Origin: Nitrincola alkalisediminis | Lineage (GTDB): Bacteria > Pseudomonadota > Gammaproteobacteria > Pseudomonadales > Balneatricaceae | Direction of reading: 5' to 3' | Assembly (NCBI RefSeq): GCF_009821115.1 | Contig: NZ_VYTY01000004.1 | Location: forward strand, 62,001-126,000 | DNA length: 64,000 nucleotides | Part shown: in pieces, positions 40,643 through 49,505 of the stretch | How positions within the stretch are numbered: position 1 is the first letter of the stretch | How the letters are laid out: each line of letters starts with the position of its first letter | The notes under the pieces: model-generated | Databases searched by the model: none | Told to the model about the DNA's origin: nothing | What the model saw: only the letters and a program-made list of their open reading frames with translations | Program-made: the position numbers and the translations under genes

Positions 40643-40834
40643 ATGTCAATGAAAATCGATCCGGATATCTGCACGGCGTGTGGCGACTGTGAAGTGGAGT
40701 GTCCTACCGTGTCAATCAGCGTTAAACGTGGAGTCTATATCATTAATGCCAGCACCTGTGATGAGTGTGTCGATGAGGGAGCACCGCGCTGTGTTGCGGT
40801 CTGCCCCGTCGACTGTATCACGCTGGCCGCTTAA
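40643..40834 (+). CDS. 2[4Fe-4S] ferredoxin in the nifHDK operon
   Basis: The 63-residue ferredoxin has motifs CTACGDCEVECP and CDECVDEGAPRCVAVCP, the second with a long spacer as in nif/FdxN-type ferredoxins. Placed between nifT and nifY and controlled with the structural genes, it is a candidate direct electron donor to NifH. ATG 40643 behind GGAGGATG is selected. Confidence 0.92.
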   Translation: MSMKIDPDICTACGDCEVECPTVSISVKRGVYIINASTCDECVDEGAPRCVAVCPVDCITLAA

Positions 40835-40851
40835 TCCTGTCTGTCATGTCT

Positions 40852-40877
40852 GAAGCTGGCTGCAATTGGCCAGCTTC
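40852..40877 (+). repeat. Strong hairpin between the ferredoxin gene and nifY
   Basis: GAAGCTGGC (40852-40860) pairs perfectly with GCCAGCTTC (40869-40877) across eight bases. No T-run follows, so it may act as an attenuator or mRNA-stability element that reduces nifY expression relative to nifHDKT-fdx. Confidence 0.7.
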
Positions 40878-40912
40878 GGTTATCGATTCATTTCCGGAGG
40901 GGGAGAACATTC

Positions 40913-41620
40913 ATGACCAGTATCAGCCAAGGCGCTGCACGACGCTTATCCTATGCCGCGCGTGCACTGTCCGAACAAGACCCAGCTATTTTCGTTGTGG
41001 CGATGGGGTCTTATCTTGGGTTGCCAATCACTGAAGAAAAACTGAAGGGCCTGACTGTAGAAGATATACACCGTATTTTAAGCGGTGATGACGGTGAATT
41101 GCCGGAGGACTATAGTCGCGACAGCATCAAACATGCCTTGCAGTACCTTTGGGGGGAGCAAGATGCTCAGACTCAGTTACCCGATATAGAAACCATGCCA
41201 CTGGCCATGCAGGGTTTACCCAGTCTTAAAGTGGCCGTCGCGTCCAATACAGCAGAACAGCTGGATGGCCATTTTGGTTCTTGTCTGCGATTTTTGATAT
41301 ACCGAGTGAATACAGAGGGACTCTATTTAGCCGACATACGGGACACCCGTGGCACCCAGACGGCAGATGACCGCAATACGGCCAGAGCTGAGTTGATCGG
41401 CGATTGTCAGTTGCTTTATGTCCAATCCATCGGCGGACCTGCGGCGGCCAAAGTCGTACGTGCAGGCGTGCACCCCATTAAATTCCCAAAGCCAAGCGCG
41501 GCTCGGGAGATGCTCAGTACCTTGCAAAGCAGTTTGGCCAATCCATCCCCTTGGTTGGCTAAAATTTTGGGTAAAGAAAATGCATTGGTACAGCGATTTG
41601 CTGACGAGGCTGACGAATGA
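40913..41620 (+). CDS. nifY: NifY, cofactor- and apo-dinitrogenase-binding protein
   Basis: The 235-residue protein has a helical N-terminal domain (about 1-90) and a NifX/NafY-type cofactor-binding domain (LKVAVASNTAEQLDGHFGSC, about 102-215). NifY proteins bind FeMo-co or apo-MoFe protein during maturation. A GGAGG site precedes the ATG, and the stop overlaps the next ATG by four bases. Confidence 0.9.
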   Translation: MTSISQGAARRLSYAARALSEQDPAIFVVAMGSYLGLPITEEKLKGLTVEDIHRILSGDDGELPEDYSRDSIKHALQYLWGEQDAQTQLPDIETMPLAMQGLPSLKVAVASNTAEQLDGHFGSCLRFLIYRVNTEGLYLADIRDTRGTQTADDRNTARAELIGDCQLLYVQSIGGPAAAKVVRAGVHPIKFPKPSAAREMLSTLQSSLANPSPWLAKILGKENALVQRFADEADE

Positions 41621-41892
41621 TTGCCGCGAGTATGTTGGCACAATTGGCTCAGGCCATTGAGCAAACACCCCCAGCACAAAGGGATGATATCGAGCAGTTT
41701 AAACCCTTTTTGCAGGGCGTCAGTCTGACATGTTGCAGCGATAACGATATACCCGGGCGTGCCAAACCTGTGTATCAGGGAGCTGGTTTTGATCTGTATC
41801 TGGTTGATGCAACGGCGCACTGCGCCTGTTTGACCAACGACCTGACGATTGCCAGCGCTGTGGTGTTAGCACGGCATGATGATGAGGATTAG
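41617..41892 (+). CDS. Small Cys-containing protein, nif-linked, unknown
   Basis: This 91-residue protein is translationally coupled to nifY (ATGA overlap). It has five cysteines: adjacent Cys in SLTCCSDND, a Cys pair in HCACLTND, and no ferredoxin-type spacing. Small proteins of this kind occur after nifY in related diazotrophs (perhaps the DUF6129 group), but I cannot assign a function. Metal or cluster binding is only a guess from the cysteines. Confidence 0.6.
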   Translation: MIAASMLAQLAQAIEQTPPAQRDDIEQFKPFLQGVSLTCCSDNDIPGRAKPVYQGAGFDLYLVDATAHCACLTNDLTIASAVVLARHDDED

Positions 41893-41894
41893 GC

Positions 41895-42893
41895 ATGAAT
41901 TTAACAAGGGAGAACAGCATGCAAAACAGGGTATTGGCTGTCGTTCCATCCGAGGGAGTGCAGCACTTCGGTCCCAGTGTTGACGAGTTGGCTGAGGGCA
42001 TTGCTCGCCTTCCACCGCGTCCCCATCACACCACATTGTTAAGCTATCTCAGCACTTACTGGCCCGAAGCCCAATTTCAGCATCGGTTTACCCGCTCAGG
42101 CTGGTTCAGGAGCGGAGGGGTTCGACATCAAGATGGCACTTTGATTAGCCAGAATATCGAATCGTGGCTAGAAACATCGCTTCGGCAAAGCGGTGACTTT
42201 GAACAGTTGCTGATGGATCTTGAAGCTTTGCAACCCTTAGTGACGCGCTTTAACGGAGTGACCCATTTTTTTACAGCCAGCTACGGCAATGCACCGGAGG
42301 CTTGTTGGCAGTTGGAAGTGGAGGAGTTACAAGAAGTGATGGACCGACATTTGCTCAATCCTGCCGCCACTGAACCGCTGGATGTGTCTGACCTGACAGA
42401 TCCATTGCATCCGGCAACGCTGGATGGGCAGCCCGTTGGCTTTCCTGTGTATCGACTTGGCAGTCTGATCAATCTGCATCTCGCACTCGCCATCGCTGTT
42501 AATGCGCCGTCCTTACAGCGTTTTTTTAATGAATGGTCAGAAAGCCGACTGCCTGACTTTCATCATCACTGGTTTTTTCAGCGGCAGGAAGTTCAAAACC
42601 ACTATGGTGTCCAAGCGCTGCGTCTACTGCCTCAGGCCATTAAAGCGGATGCACTGAGGGAGCACTCTTGGGATCTAAATGCCAATGCAACGGAAATGGC
42701 CGACCAGTTACGGTCTTTTGATAAAACAGCAGGTTTTTTTGGTGCTTGGTATTTTTGCATGGTGACGGGCAATCTCGTGCCTAAGGCACTGGCAGAGCGT
42801 TTACAGCATGACTGGATCAACAATTATCGCTATATCTCTGAACGCCAATCCCTTTGGATTCACAAATGGCTGCACCAACCCTATAGCCTATAG
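41895..42893 (+). CDS. Unknown protein at the end of the nifHDKTY operon
   Basis: The 332-residue product matches no family I recognise. It is soluble and largely helical, with a His-rich patch in LPDFHHHWFFQRQEVQNHYG and an aromatic C-terminal third. The start could be ATG 41895 (GAGG, coupled to the stop three bases before) or ATG 41919 (AAGGGAG). A terminator follows, so it is the last gene of the nifH operon and should be co-expressed with nitrogenase. Confidence 0.65.
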   Translation: MNLTRENSMQNRVLAVVPSEGVQHFGPSVDELAEGIARLPPRPHHTTLLSYLSTYWPEAQFQHRFTRSGWFRSGGVRHQDGTLISQNIESWLETSLRQSGDFEQLLMDLEALQPLVTRFNGVTHFFTASYGNAPEACWQLEVEELQEVMDRHLLNPAATEPLDVSDLTDPLHPATLDGQPVGFPVYRLGSLINLHLALAIAVNAPSLQRFFNEWSESRLPDFHHHWFFQRQEVQNHYGVQALRLLPQAIKADALREHSWDLNANATEMADQLRSFDKTAGFFGAWYFCMVTGNLVPKALAERLQHDWINNYRYISERQSLWIHKWLHQPYSL

Positions 42894-42905
42894 TTCCCCC
42901 CCATC

Positions 42906-42940
42906 GAGGCTGACAACCGCTTAGTGGGTTGTTCAGCCTC
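42906..42940 (+). terminator. Terminator of the nifH operon
   Basis: GAGGCTGACAACC and GGTTGTTCAGCCTC pair along 13 bases with one bulge and a short loop, followed by a T-rich stretch. It closes the nifHDKT-fdx-nifY transcript before the nifE promoter. Confidence 0.8.
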
Positions 42941-42978
42941 TCTTTATCTCTAGATTGGGTTTCTGAGTTGCGCCTCTT

Positions 42979-43113
42979 TGTCGTATTTAAGACATTTTGT
43001 TGGTTAGGTCTGACCCAACACAGAGATCAGGCTTGATTGAAAATTATAACCAATTGTTTTAACTCTAAAAAAGTAAACGTCTTGCGTTTTTTGGCTATGG
43101 CACAGGCCTTGCA
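42979..43113 (+). promoter_or_regulatory. NifA/sigma-54 promoter of the nifENX operon
   Basis: The NifA site TGTCGTATTTAAGACA (42979-42994) and the sigma-54 site TGGCACAGGCCTTGCA (43098-43113, ten-base GG-GC spacing) lie within the 293-base gap before nifE. The rest of the gap is A+T-rich and could bind IHF, though no full consensus was found. Confidence 0.9.
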
Positions 43114-43186
43114 AAATACTAAGTACCTACGCTGGAGAGACTGAGTTTGCCAGCGACAGCCATCGTAATAGAAAGAGGATGCAACT

Positions 43187-44587
43187 ATGCAGGCAAAACA
43201 ACTGGCAGCCTTACTGGATGAGCCCGCTTGCAGCCACAACACCAAAGCAAAAAGTGGCTGCACACCGCCCAAACCTGGCGCGTCTGATGGGGGGTGTGCT
43301 TTTGATGGAGCCCAGATCGCCTTGCTTCCTATTGCGGATGTTGCGCACATCGTCCACGGTCCCATCGCCTGTGCTGGCAGCTCTTGGGATAATCGCGGTA
43401 CGCGTTCCTCCGGCCCAACCCTTTATCGGATTGGCATGACCACGGATTTAACGGAGCAGGATGTGATCATGGGGCAGGGCGAAAAGCGTCTTTTTCACAG
43501 CATTGCCCAAGCCATCAAGGATTACTCACCTGCTGCTGTGTTTGTGTACAACACCTGTGTGCCAGCATTAATTGGGGATGACTTTGAGGCCGTTTGTCGG
43601 GCGGCCAGTACCCATTTTGGGGTGCCAGTTGTCCCAGTGGATTCGGCTGGATTTTACGGCACCAAAAACTTGGGCAATCGTTTGGCCGGTGAGGCCATGT
43701 TTAAATATGTCATCGGTACGGCTGAACCAGAGCCCATCGCTGCAGAGAGCCAACGTCCCGGTATTCGCGTGCATGACATCAACTTGATTGGTGAATACAA
43801 CATTGCTGGCGAATTTTGGCAGGTGCAGCCATTGCTTGATGAGCTGGGTCTGCGCATCCTTTGTACTTTGTCTGGCGATGCTCGCTTTCATCAAGTGCAA
43901 ACCATGCACCGTGCTCAAGTGAATATGGTGGTGTGTGCAAAGGCTCTGTTAAATGTTGCGCGCAAACTGCAGGAACGTTATGGAATTCCTTGGTTTGAGG
44001 GCAGTTTCTACGGGGTTGAAGACACGTCAGAGGCACTGCGAAGTCTAGCTCGCTTACTCAACGATTCTGATTTAAGCCAACGCACAGAGGCGCTTATCGC
44101 GCGGGAAGAGGTACGTATCCACACTCTGCTAGCTCCCTGGCGGGAAAGATTAAAGGGTAAGCGCGTACTGCTGTACACCGGAGGAGTGAAATCCTGGTCG
44201 ATTGTGTCGGCTTTACAGGATTTAGGGATAGATGTGGTGGCAACCGGTACAAAGAAATCCACTGAAGAGGACAAACAGCGCATCCGCGAAATCATGGGAG
44301 AGAATGCTCGGATGCTGGACGATGGCAGCCCTCGTGCCTTGCTGGATACCCTTCGCGATTACCGTGCCGATATGCTGATTGCCGGGGGCCGGAATATGTA
44401 TACCGCATTGAAGGCTCGCATTCCTTTTCTAGACATTAACCAAGAACGCGAGTTTGGCTATGCCGGTTATGACGGCATGCTGGAGCTGGCTCGTCAGCTT
44501 TCATTAACGCTGGAATCGCCAATTTGGTCGTCCGTGAGAAGCCCAGCCCCTTGGCACAGGTCGGCTAAAGGAGTTCAACATGGCTAA
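43187..44587 (+). CDS. nifE: FeMo-co scaffold subunit NifE
   Basis: The 466-residue NifD paralogue has conserved segments [19 protein letters not shown] and [13 protein letters not shown]. NifEN receives NifB-co and converts it to FeMo-co with Mo and homocitrate. The N terminus has a variable Cys-containing stretch (about 10-40). It overlaps nifN by eight bases. Confidence 0.97.
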   Translation: MQAKQLAALLDEPACSHNTKAKSGCTPPKPGASDGGCAFDGAQIALLPIADVAHIVHGPIACAGSSWDNRGTRSSGPTLYRIGMTTDLTEQDVIMGQGEKRLFHSIAQAIKDYSPAAVFVYNTCVPALIGDDFEAVCRAASTHFGVPVVPVDSAGFYGTKNLGNRLAGEAMFKYVIGTAEPEPIAAESQRPGIRVHDINLIGEYNIAGEFWQVQPLLDELGLRILCTLSGDARFHQVQTMHRAQVNMVVCAKALLNVARKLQERYGIPWFEGSFYGVEDTSEALRSLARLLNDSDLSQRTEALIAREEVRIHTLLAPWRERLKGKRVLLYTGGVKSWSIVSALQDLGIDVVATGTKKSTEEDKQRIREIMGENARMLDDGSPRALLDTLRDYRADMLIAGGRNMYTALKARIPFLDINQEREFGYAGYDGMLELARQLSLTLESPIWSSVRSPAPWHRSAKGVQHG

Positions 44588-46019
44588 GATTATTAAGCGA
44601 CATAAACCGCTTGCGGTGAGTCCACTCAAGGTGAGTCAGCCAACAGGTGCTGTGTTGGCCTTGTTGGGCATACGTCACGCGTTACCAATGCTGCACGGTT
44701 CACAGGGGTGCAGTGCGTTTGCCAAGGTGTTTTTTGTGCGTCATTTTCGTGAGCCTATTCCGTTGCAAACCACCGCTATGGACCAGACAACCACCGTTAT
44801 GGGGGCGGATGACAATGTGTTTCAGGGATTGCGTACCTTGATTGAAAAACGCCACCCCGCTCTAATTGGCATCCCCACGACGGGCTTATCGGAAACCCAA
44901 GGCAGTGATATCCAAGGGCTGGTGACACGCTTCTATCAACAATTCCCTGAATACACCTCGACACCGATTATTCCAATAGTAACGCCCGATTATAGCGGTG
45001 GTCTGGAAAGTGGCTATGCACTTGCGGTTGAAGCCCTGATCGACCGGCTCGTCCCTGATGATGCAGGTCATGCAGGAGAAAACCCAAAGCAAATCAATGT
45101 GCTGGTGTCCTCGATGCTGACAGCCGCGGATTTGGAGTATCTGCGTGATCTGGTCGAACGTTTCTCCCTGGAGCCCGTCATACTTCCCGACGTGGGTGAT
45201 GCATTGGACGGTCACTTAACGGAGGATGACTTTACACCCGTCACCATTGGCGGCACTCCCGTCGATGCGTTTGCCACATTGGGTAAGGCCCGTGCCACCC
45301 TCGTTATAGGTCGATCATTGCATAAAGCCGCCAACCTGCTACACCAGCGGACTGGCGTTGAGGATTACCGTTTTGATAGCCTGATGGGATTAGAGGCCAT
45401 GGATAGGCTGGTGGAGACGCTTCATCAGCTCAGTGGGCAGGCAGTGTCCAGCCGATTAGAACGCGAGCGCAGTCAACTGCAAGACAGTATGCTGGATACC
45501 CACTTTATGCTGGGATTTGCACGCTATGCGGTTGCGGCAGATCCAGATCTGTTGCTTTCGCTCAGCCAGTTGTTGGTCAGTATGGGAGGGGAGGTTGTGG
45601 CGGCTGTCAGCCCACACAATGCCCCATTGTTGTCGGATTTGCCCGTTAACGAAGTCTTTATTGGTGATTTAGAGGATCTGGAACACGCAGCACGCACGCA
45701 TCAAGCACAACTCTTGATCAGTAATGCCCATGCAGCCGAAACTGCCAGTAGACTCCATATTCCGCTCGTTCGAGCAGGCTGGCCAGTCTATGATCGTCTG
45801 GGGGCACAGCACCAGCTCTGGATCGGTTACCGAGGGACTCGCAATACTCTGACGCGACTGGCCAATGAGTTGCTGGAGCAGGGGCATCAGCACGCCATCA
45901 AGCCCTACGTCTCTATCTATGCCAGCACAGTCTATCGCGCCGATACCACTCAGAAAACGACGCAGACACATCACTCCATAACCAGGGAGGTGAGCCATGC
46001 GGCATTTGAAGCTGATTGA
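44580..46019 (+). CDS. nifN: FeMo-co scaffold subunit NifN
   Basis: This 479-residue NifK paralogue begins with [20 protein letters not shown] and has HGSQGCSAF and [12 protein letters not shown], partner motifs of NifN. It overlaps nifE and nifX, which fits coupled translation of the NifEN complex. Confidence 0.96.
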   Translation: MAKIIKRHKPLAVSPLKVSQPTGAVLALLGIRHALPMLHGSQGCSAFAKVFFVRHFREPIPLQTTAMDQTTTVMGADDNVFQGLRTLIEKRHPALIGIPTTGLSETQGSDIQGLVTRFYQQFPEYTSTPIIPIVTPDYSGGLESGYALAVEALIDRLVPDDAGHAGENPKQINVLVSSMLTAADLEYLRDLVERFSLEPVILPDVGDALDGHLTEDDFTPVTIGGTPVDAFATLGKARATLVIGRSLHKAANLLHQRTGVEDYRFDSLMGLEAMDRLVETLHQLSGQAVSSRLERERSQLQDSMLDTHFMLGFARYAVAADPDLLLSLSQLLVSMGGEVVAAVSPHNAPLLSDLPVNEVFIGDLEDLEHAARTHQAQLLISNAHAAETASRLHIPLVRAGWPVYDRLGAQHQLWIGYRGTRNTLTRLANELLEQGHQHAIKPYVSIYASTVYRADTTQKTTQTHHSITREVSHAAFEAD

Positions 46020-46491
46020 TTCAGCCAAGTCCGATACCCGTCGATTGCACATTGCTTTTGCCAGTAGTGATCGATGCCATGTGAATCAGCATTTTGGTGC
46101 AGCGGAGGCGTTTGTCATTTACAGCATCAGTGCTGTGGAGTATCGCGTGGCTGAAATCGCTGAGTTTTCCGGCAATGACACCCTAAAGGACCAGCAGGAA
46201 GGTAAGCTCGACGCCAAAGTTAAACTCCTGCAGGGGTGTGCAGCCGTCTACTGCAATGCCGTAGGGGCCTCTGCCATCCGACAGCTCCTGGCCGCAGGGG
46301 TACAGCCACTGAAAGTAGAGCAGGGAGTGTTGATTGAAGATCTGCTTAAACAACTGATCGAGTCTTGGCCTTTGTCTGCGCCGGTCTGGTTAACACGTGC
46401 TCTGCGCCAGCAGGAAAACGCGGTCCCGTCTGATGAATGCTTTACGGCCATGCTTGCCGAAGGCTGGACAGAGGATGGGCCATCATGTTGA
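45997..46491 (+). CDS. nifX: NifX, FeMo-co precursor carrier
   Basis: The 164-residue protein has the NifX/NafY fold signature (HIAFASSDRCHVNQHFGAAE). NifX carries NifB-co or the VK-cluster between NifB and NifEN. It overlaps nifN by 23 bases and the next gene by seven. Confidence 0.95.
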   Translation: MRHLKLIDSAKSDTRRLHIAFASSDRCHVNQHFGAAEAFVIYSISAVEYRVAEIAEFSGNDTLKDQQEGKLDAKVKLLQGCAAVYCNAVGASAIRQLLAAGVQPLKVEQGVLIEDLLKQLIESWPLSAPVWLTRALRQQENAVPSDECFTAMLAEGWTEDGPSC

Positions 46492-47027
46492 CCTCTCAAG
46501 GCCGGATTGTGCGTTCAGACGACGGTCGATTGTTGATGCAGGCTGAGTGCCTTGAGTCCTGTAAGGCGTGTGGCGTTAACAGACTCTGCTCCGGACGTCG
46601 CCGCACTCAGCTGTTGAGCCTGCCAGCATCCGAACATGTCTGGCTAGAAGGGCAATGCGTTCAAGCCCATATTGAAGAAGGCGAACTGCTGCGCATCGCT
46701 TTGCTGGTCTACAGTTTGCCCTGCATCATGATGATCATCACGGCGGTATTGGCATCGTTTTGGGGCAACGTTGCCACGGCCATCGGATGCGGGGTGGGCC
46801 TAGTCATGGGCATACTGATCAGTCGCCAGATTGCCTTACACAAGCCGCCAAGGGTTCACTTGATGACACCCCCGATAGACCCCGATACCAATATCAACCC
46901 TTTGGGGGATCCGACGAAGCATACCCTGATAGATGCGAGTCCTTTAGATGCGAATCCCTTAGAGGCTCATCCCTTAAATGCTAACCTCTTAAATGCCACC
47001 CCCCGACCTGCAGGAGAAAGACCATGA
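46485..47027 (+). CDS. RseC/SoxR-reducing-system family membrane protein
   Basis: The 180-residue protein has a cysteine-rich N-terminal region (CLESCKACGVNRLC, about 18-31) and two membrane helices (about 65-90 and 95-115), the RseC/MucC pattern. In Escherichia coli RseC works with the Rsx complex, a paralogue of Rnf, to keep SoxR reduced. Here it lies in the nifENX operon and not with rnf. The tail (about 130-180) carries a 5-residue repeat. ATG 46485 overlaps the nifX stop. Confidence 0.72.
   Translation: MLTSQGRIVRSDDGRLLMQAECLESCKACGVNRLCSGRRRTQLLSLPASEHVWLEGQCVQAHIEEGELLRIALLVYSLPCIMMIITAVLASFWGNVATAIGCGVGLVMGILISRQIALHKPPRVHLMTPPIDPDTNINPLGDPTKHTLIDASPLDANPLEAHPLNANLLNATPRPAGERP
46932..46996 (+). 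repeat. 15-base tandem repeat in the RseC-like gene
   Basis: Four units of 15 bases (GATGCGAATCCCTTA and variants, starting at 46932, 46947, 46962, 46977) plus a partial fifth encode a repeated Asp/Asn-Ala-x-Pro-Leu pentapeptide. The unit length keeps the frame, so copy-number change would alter only tail length. Confidence 0.85.
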
Positions 47028-47482
47028 ACCCAACGACTGAAACGACCTGGCCTGACCACCCGTTTATTGCTGAGATGATCCGTCAGACACGTGCGTTTGA
47101 CAGCTATGGTGTCCATGAGCAGCTGAGTCCTTTTGAGTTGCTGCAGCCGTATATCGTCACTAAAGCACAAAGACGTGAAATGCCAATCATCGGCGATCCA
47201 GATGAAGAGATACTCGCACGTTTGAAAGCCTATTACAGCGCGATTGCCATGCGGATCGAGGCGGGTTGCGGCAGCATGGCGACTCCACTGTTCAGTCTGT
47301 CACACGAAGGCTTTGGCCGTGTCATCATCAGCGTTGGCAAGCTCCTTGTGCTGGATCGCTCTCTGCGTGATGTTCATCGTTTCGGGTTTGAATCGATGGA
47401 CGGGTTATGTGAACAAGCCGATACCTTGGTTAACGCAGCCTTGAGTATTATCCGACAGCACCCAGACGCGGCCGCCGCCTGA
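47024..47482 (+). CDS. NifX-associated nitrogen fixation protein (DUF269)
   Basis: The 152-residue protein has the DUF269 pattern (PFIAEMIRQTRAFDSYG and GFGRVIISVGKLLVLDRSLRD). It regularly follows nifX in proteobacterial nif clusters, and its biochemical role is not known. It overlaps the RseC-like gene by four bases. Confidence 0.92.
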   Translation: MNPTTETTWPDHPFIAEMIRQTRAFDSYGVHEQLSPFELLQPYIVTKAQRREMPIIGDPDEEILARLKAYYSAIAMRIEAGCGSMATPLFSLSHEGFGRVIISVGKLLVLDRSLRDVHRFGFESMDGLCEQADTLVNAALSIIRQHPDAAAA

Positions 47483-47506
47483 AACGAGCAAAGAGGACAC
47501 CTGACA

Positions 47507-47731
47507 ATGAACGATAAAGAGATCAAAGCACTGGAAAAACAACTGCGCCGAGCACGACGTATCGCTGGTGAACAGGCAATGGAGCTGCACGATTTGGTCG
47601 AAGATGGGCTGCCCGCTGCCTATGCTAAATTACCCACGCTTGCTGCAGCAACCTATGTTGCCTGTGAAGAGTGGGATCTGCTTCGTCAAACCCTGGAGCA
47701 AGCCCAGCAAGCAGAGGAGCTCCGGTCATGA
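47507..47731 (+). CDS. CCE_0567-type small nif protein (DUF683)
   Basis: This 74-residue, all-helical protein (LEKQLRRARRIAGEQAMELH, LVEDGLP) matches the small metal-binding DUF683 family found beside DUF269 and fdxB in nif clusters. It overlaps fdxB by four bases. Confidence 0.9.
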   Translation: MNDKEIKALEKQLRRARRIAGEQAMELHDLVEDGLPAAYAKLPTLAAATYVACEEWDLLRQTLEQAQQAEELRS

Positions 47732-48003
47732 ATCCGATTACGGGCTTAACCCGTGGTGGCAGCACTTGGATACCTGAGTTTGTCATTCATCTGAACGAAG
47801 AGACCTGCATTGGCTGTGGACGCTGCTACAAAGTCTGCCCACGTGATGTGTTCACGCTAGACGAGCGCGAACCCGATGATGATGCAGATGATGTGGTCAG
47901 CATCATGGTGATTGCCAATGCCGCTGATTGTATTGGTTGTGGCTCCTGCGCCAGGGTATGCCCCAAAAAATGCCATACCCATGAAGCCAGAGCCTTAGAT
48001 TAA
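47728..48003 (+). CDS. fdxB: Nif-specific ferredoxin III FdxB
   Basis: The 91-residue ferredoxin has two regular motifs, CIGCGRCYKVCP and CIGCGSCARVCPKKC, with the acidic spacer typical of FdxB. It is the last gene of the nifENX operon and ends one base from the convergent ndh stop. Confidence 0.94.
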   Translation: MNPITGLTRGGSTWIPEFVIHLNEETCIGCGRCYKVCPRDVFTLDEREPDDDADDVVSIMVIANAADCIGCGSCARVCPKKCHTHEARALD

Positions 48004-48004
48004 A

Positions 48005-49312
48005 TTAATGCAGCTTTAAACGTGGCCGTATCACACGATTAATACGATCCACCAAGGTCACTAAGGCCGTTTTAAAGAAGCCATAGAGGGCCAATTGATG
48101 AAGTCGATACAAGGATACATACACAATACGTGCAATACGTCCTTCGACCATCATGCTGCCTTTACTCAGGTTCCCCATCAAGCTCCCCACTGTGGAGTAT
48201 TGACTTAGGGAGACCATTGATCCGTAATCTTTGTATTGGTAGGCCGGAACCTCTGTACCTTCAAGCACTTTTCGAAAGTGTTTAAAGACAAAACTGGCCA
48301 TTTGATGCGCTGCTTGAGCACGAGGGGGCACAAGGCTTTTTCCGTCCGGCATCAAGCACGCGGCACAGTCACCGATCGCGAAAATACTTGGGTCGAGTGT
48401 TGTGCGCAAATCGGGGTGGACAAGCAATTGATTGCGGCCATTCACCTCTAAGCCATCGAGCGTTTTTAACAAGTCAGGTGCCTTGATGCCAGCGGCCCAG
48501 ACTTTTAGATCGGCTTGAATTTCCTCACCGGATTGCGTAATGAGGTGAGTGGCCGTGACTGAGGCAACTTGTGTGCTGGTTTTGATTTTGACTCCCAGTT
48601 TTTCCAACTCAAAATGTGCAGCGCTTGAAAGACGTTCAGGCAATGCAACAAGAATGCGAGGCCCTGCTTCAATCAGCGTGACTTCCAATTGGCTGCGATT
48701 CAGCTTGGATAAACCATAGGCGCTCAGTTCTTTGGCCGTGTTAAAAATCTCGGCAGAAAGCTCCACGCCCGTCGCACCGGCCCCCACGATGGCGATGCGT
48801 AAATGTCCCTCGGATTCGGAGCTGGCGCGAAGCCATGCCTCCAGAAGATGATGGTGAAAGCGCTCAGCCTGATAACGATTGTCCAGGAATGCACAGTGAT
48901 CACGAACCCCGTCGATACCAAAGTCATGAGTCTGACTGCCCACGGCAAGCACAAGGTAGTCATAGTTAAGGGTGCGAACGGGGAGGACAACTTCGCCATC
49001 AATCCCTTTGACGGCCGCTAGGTTGAGTGTTTTTTGTGAGCGGTCGATACTTTCTAAGCGGCCTATCTGGAATTTGAAACGTGCACTGCGGGCTTGGGCT
49101 CGATAGCTGAGTTCATCAATGCCCGGATCAAGTGAGCCTGTGGCAACCTCATGCAATAAGGGTTTCCAAATATGGGTGGGGTCTTCATCGACAAGCGTGA
49201 CCAGTAATCCCTTGCGGGCGTATTTACGGCCCAAGCGGGTGGCAAGTTCCAATCCACCTGCACCACCGCCAACAATCACGACATGTTTATCGAAGATTCG
49301 ACGATCAGACAT
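48005..49312 (-). CDS. ndh: Type II NADH dehydrogenase / FAD-dependent oxidoreductase
   Basis: This 435-residue flavoprotein has an N-terminal FAD dinucleotide loop VVIVGGGAGGLELAT, a second NADH-binding loop AIVGAGATGVELSAE and the C-terminal FAIGDCAA motif. It oxidises NADH to quinone without pumping. Such uncoupled enzymes support respiratory protection of nitrogenase in Azotobacter, so its position beside the nif block is suggestive but may be chance. Confidence 0.9.
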   Translation of the reverse strand: MSDRRIFDKHVVIVGGGAGGLELATRLGRKYARKGLLVTLVDEDPTHIWKPLLHEVATGSLDPGIDELSYRAQARSARFKFQIGRLESIDRSQKTLNLAAVKGIDGEVVLPVRTLNYDYLVLAVGSQTHDFGIDGVRDHCAFLDNRYQAERFHHHLLEAWLRASSESEGHLRIAIVGAGATGVELSAEIFNTAKELSAYGLSKLNRSQLEVTLIEAGPRILVALPERLSSAAHFELEKLGVKIKTSTQVASVTATHLITQSGEEIQADLKVWAAGIKAPDLLKTLDGLEVNGRNQLLVHPDLRTTLDPSIFAIGDCAACLMPDGKSLVPPRAQAAHQMASFVFKHFRKVLEGTEVPAYQYKDYGSMVSLSQYSTVGSLMGNLSKGSMMVEGRIARIVYVSLYRLHQLALYGFFKTALVTLVDRINRVIRPRLKLH

Positions 49313-49447
49313 GGCTAACCTCTCTTCAAAATAAAAACATTATCCTCTTCTTTATCAGGAATAACACTGTCGATCGGTATTCATTTAATGCGACTTGCGG
49401 TTAGTTTTTTGCGACTGCGGTAAAAGAGACATCGACTCGAGTCTTTA

Positions 49448-49468
49448 GAATGTTATATTATATCAATT
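49448..49468. promoter_or_regulatory. Zur-like operator
   Basis: The sequence GTTATATTATATC at 49452-49464, with flanking AAT on the left, matches the palindromic Zur box GTTATA-N-TATAAC at 11 of its 12 fixed positions. It lies about 40 bases before the substrate-binding protein start, in a region likely to hold the promoter. Confidence 0.6.
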
Positions 49469-49505
49469 ATTAATGATTCTTGTTTCTTTAAATAAGGAAA
49501 ACTGC

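Noticed and set aside
42996-43030. Second NifA site before nifE (TGTTGG...CCAACA)
   Set aside because: The inverted repeat is real, but the TGT and ACA spacing is not ten bases.
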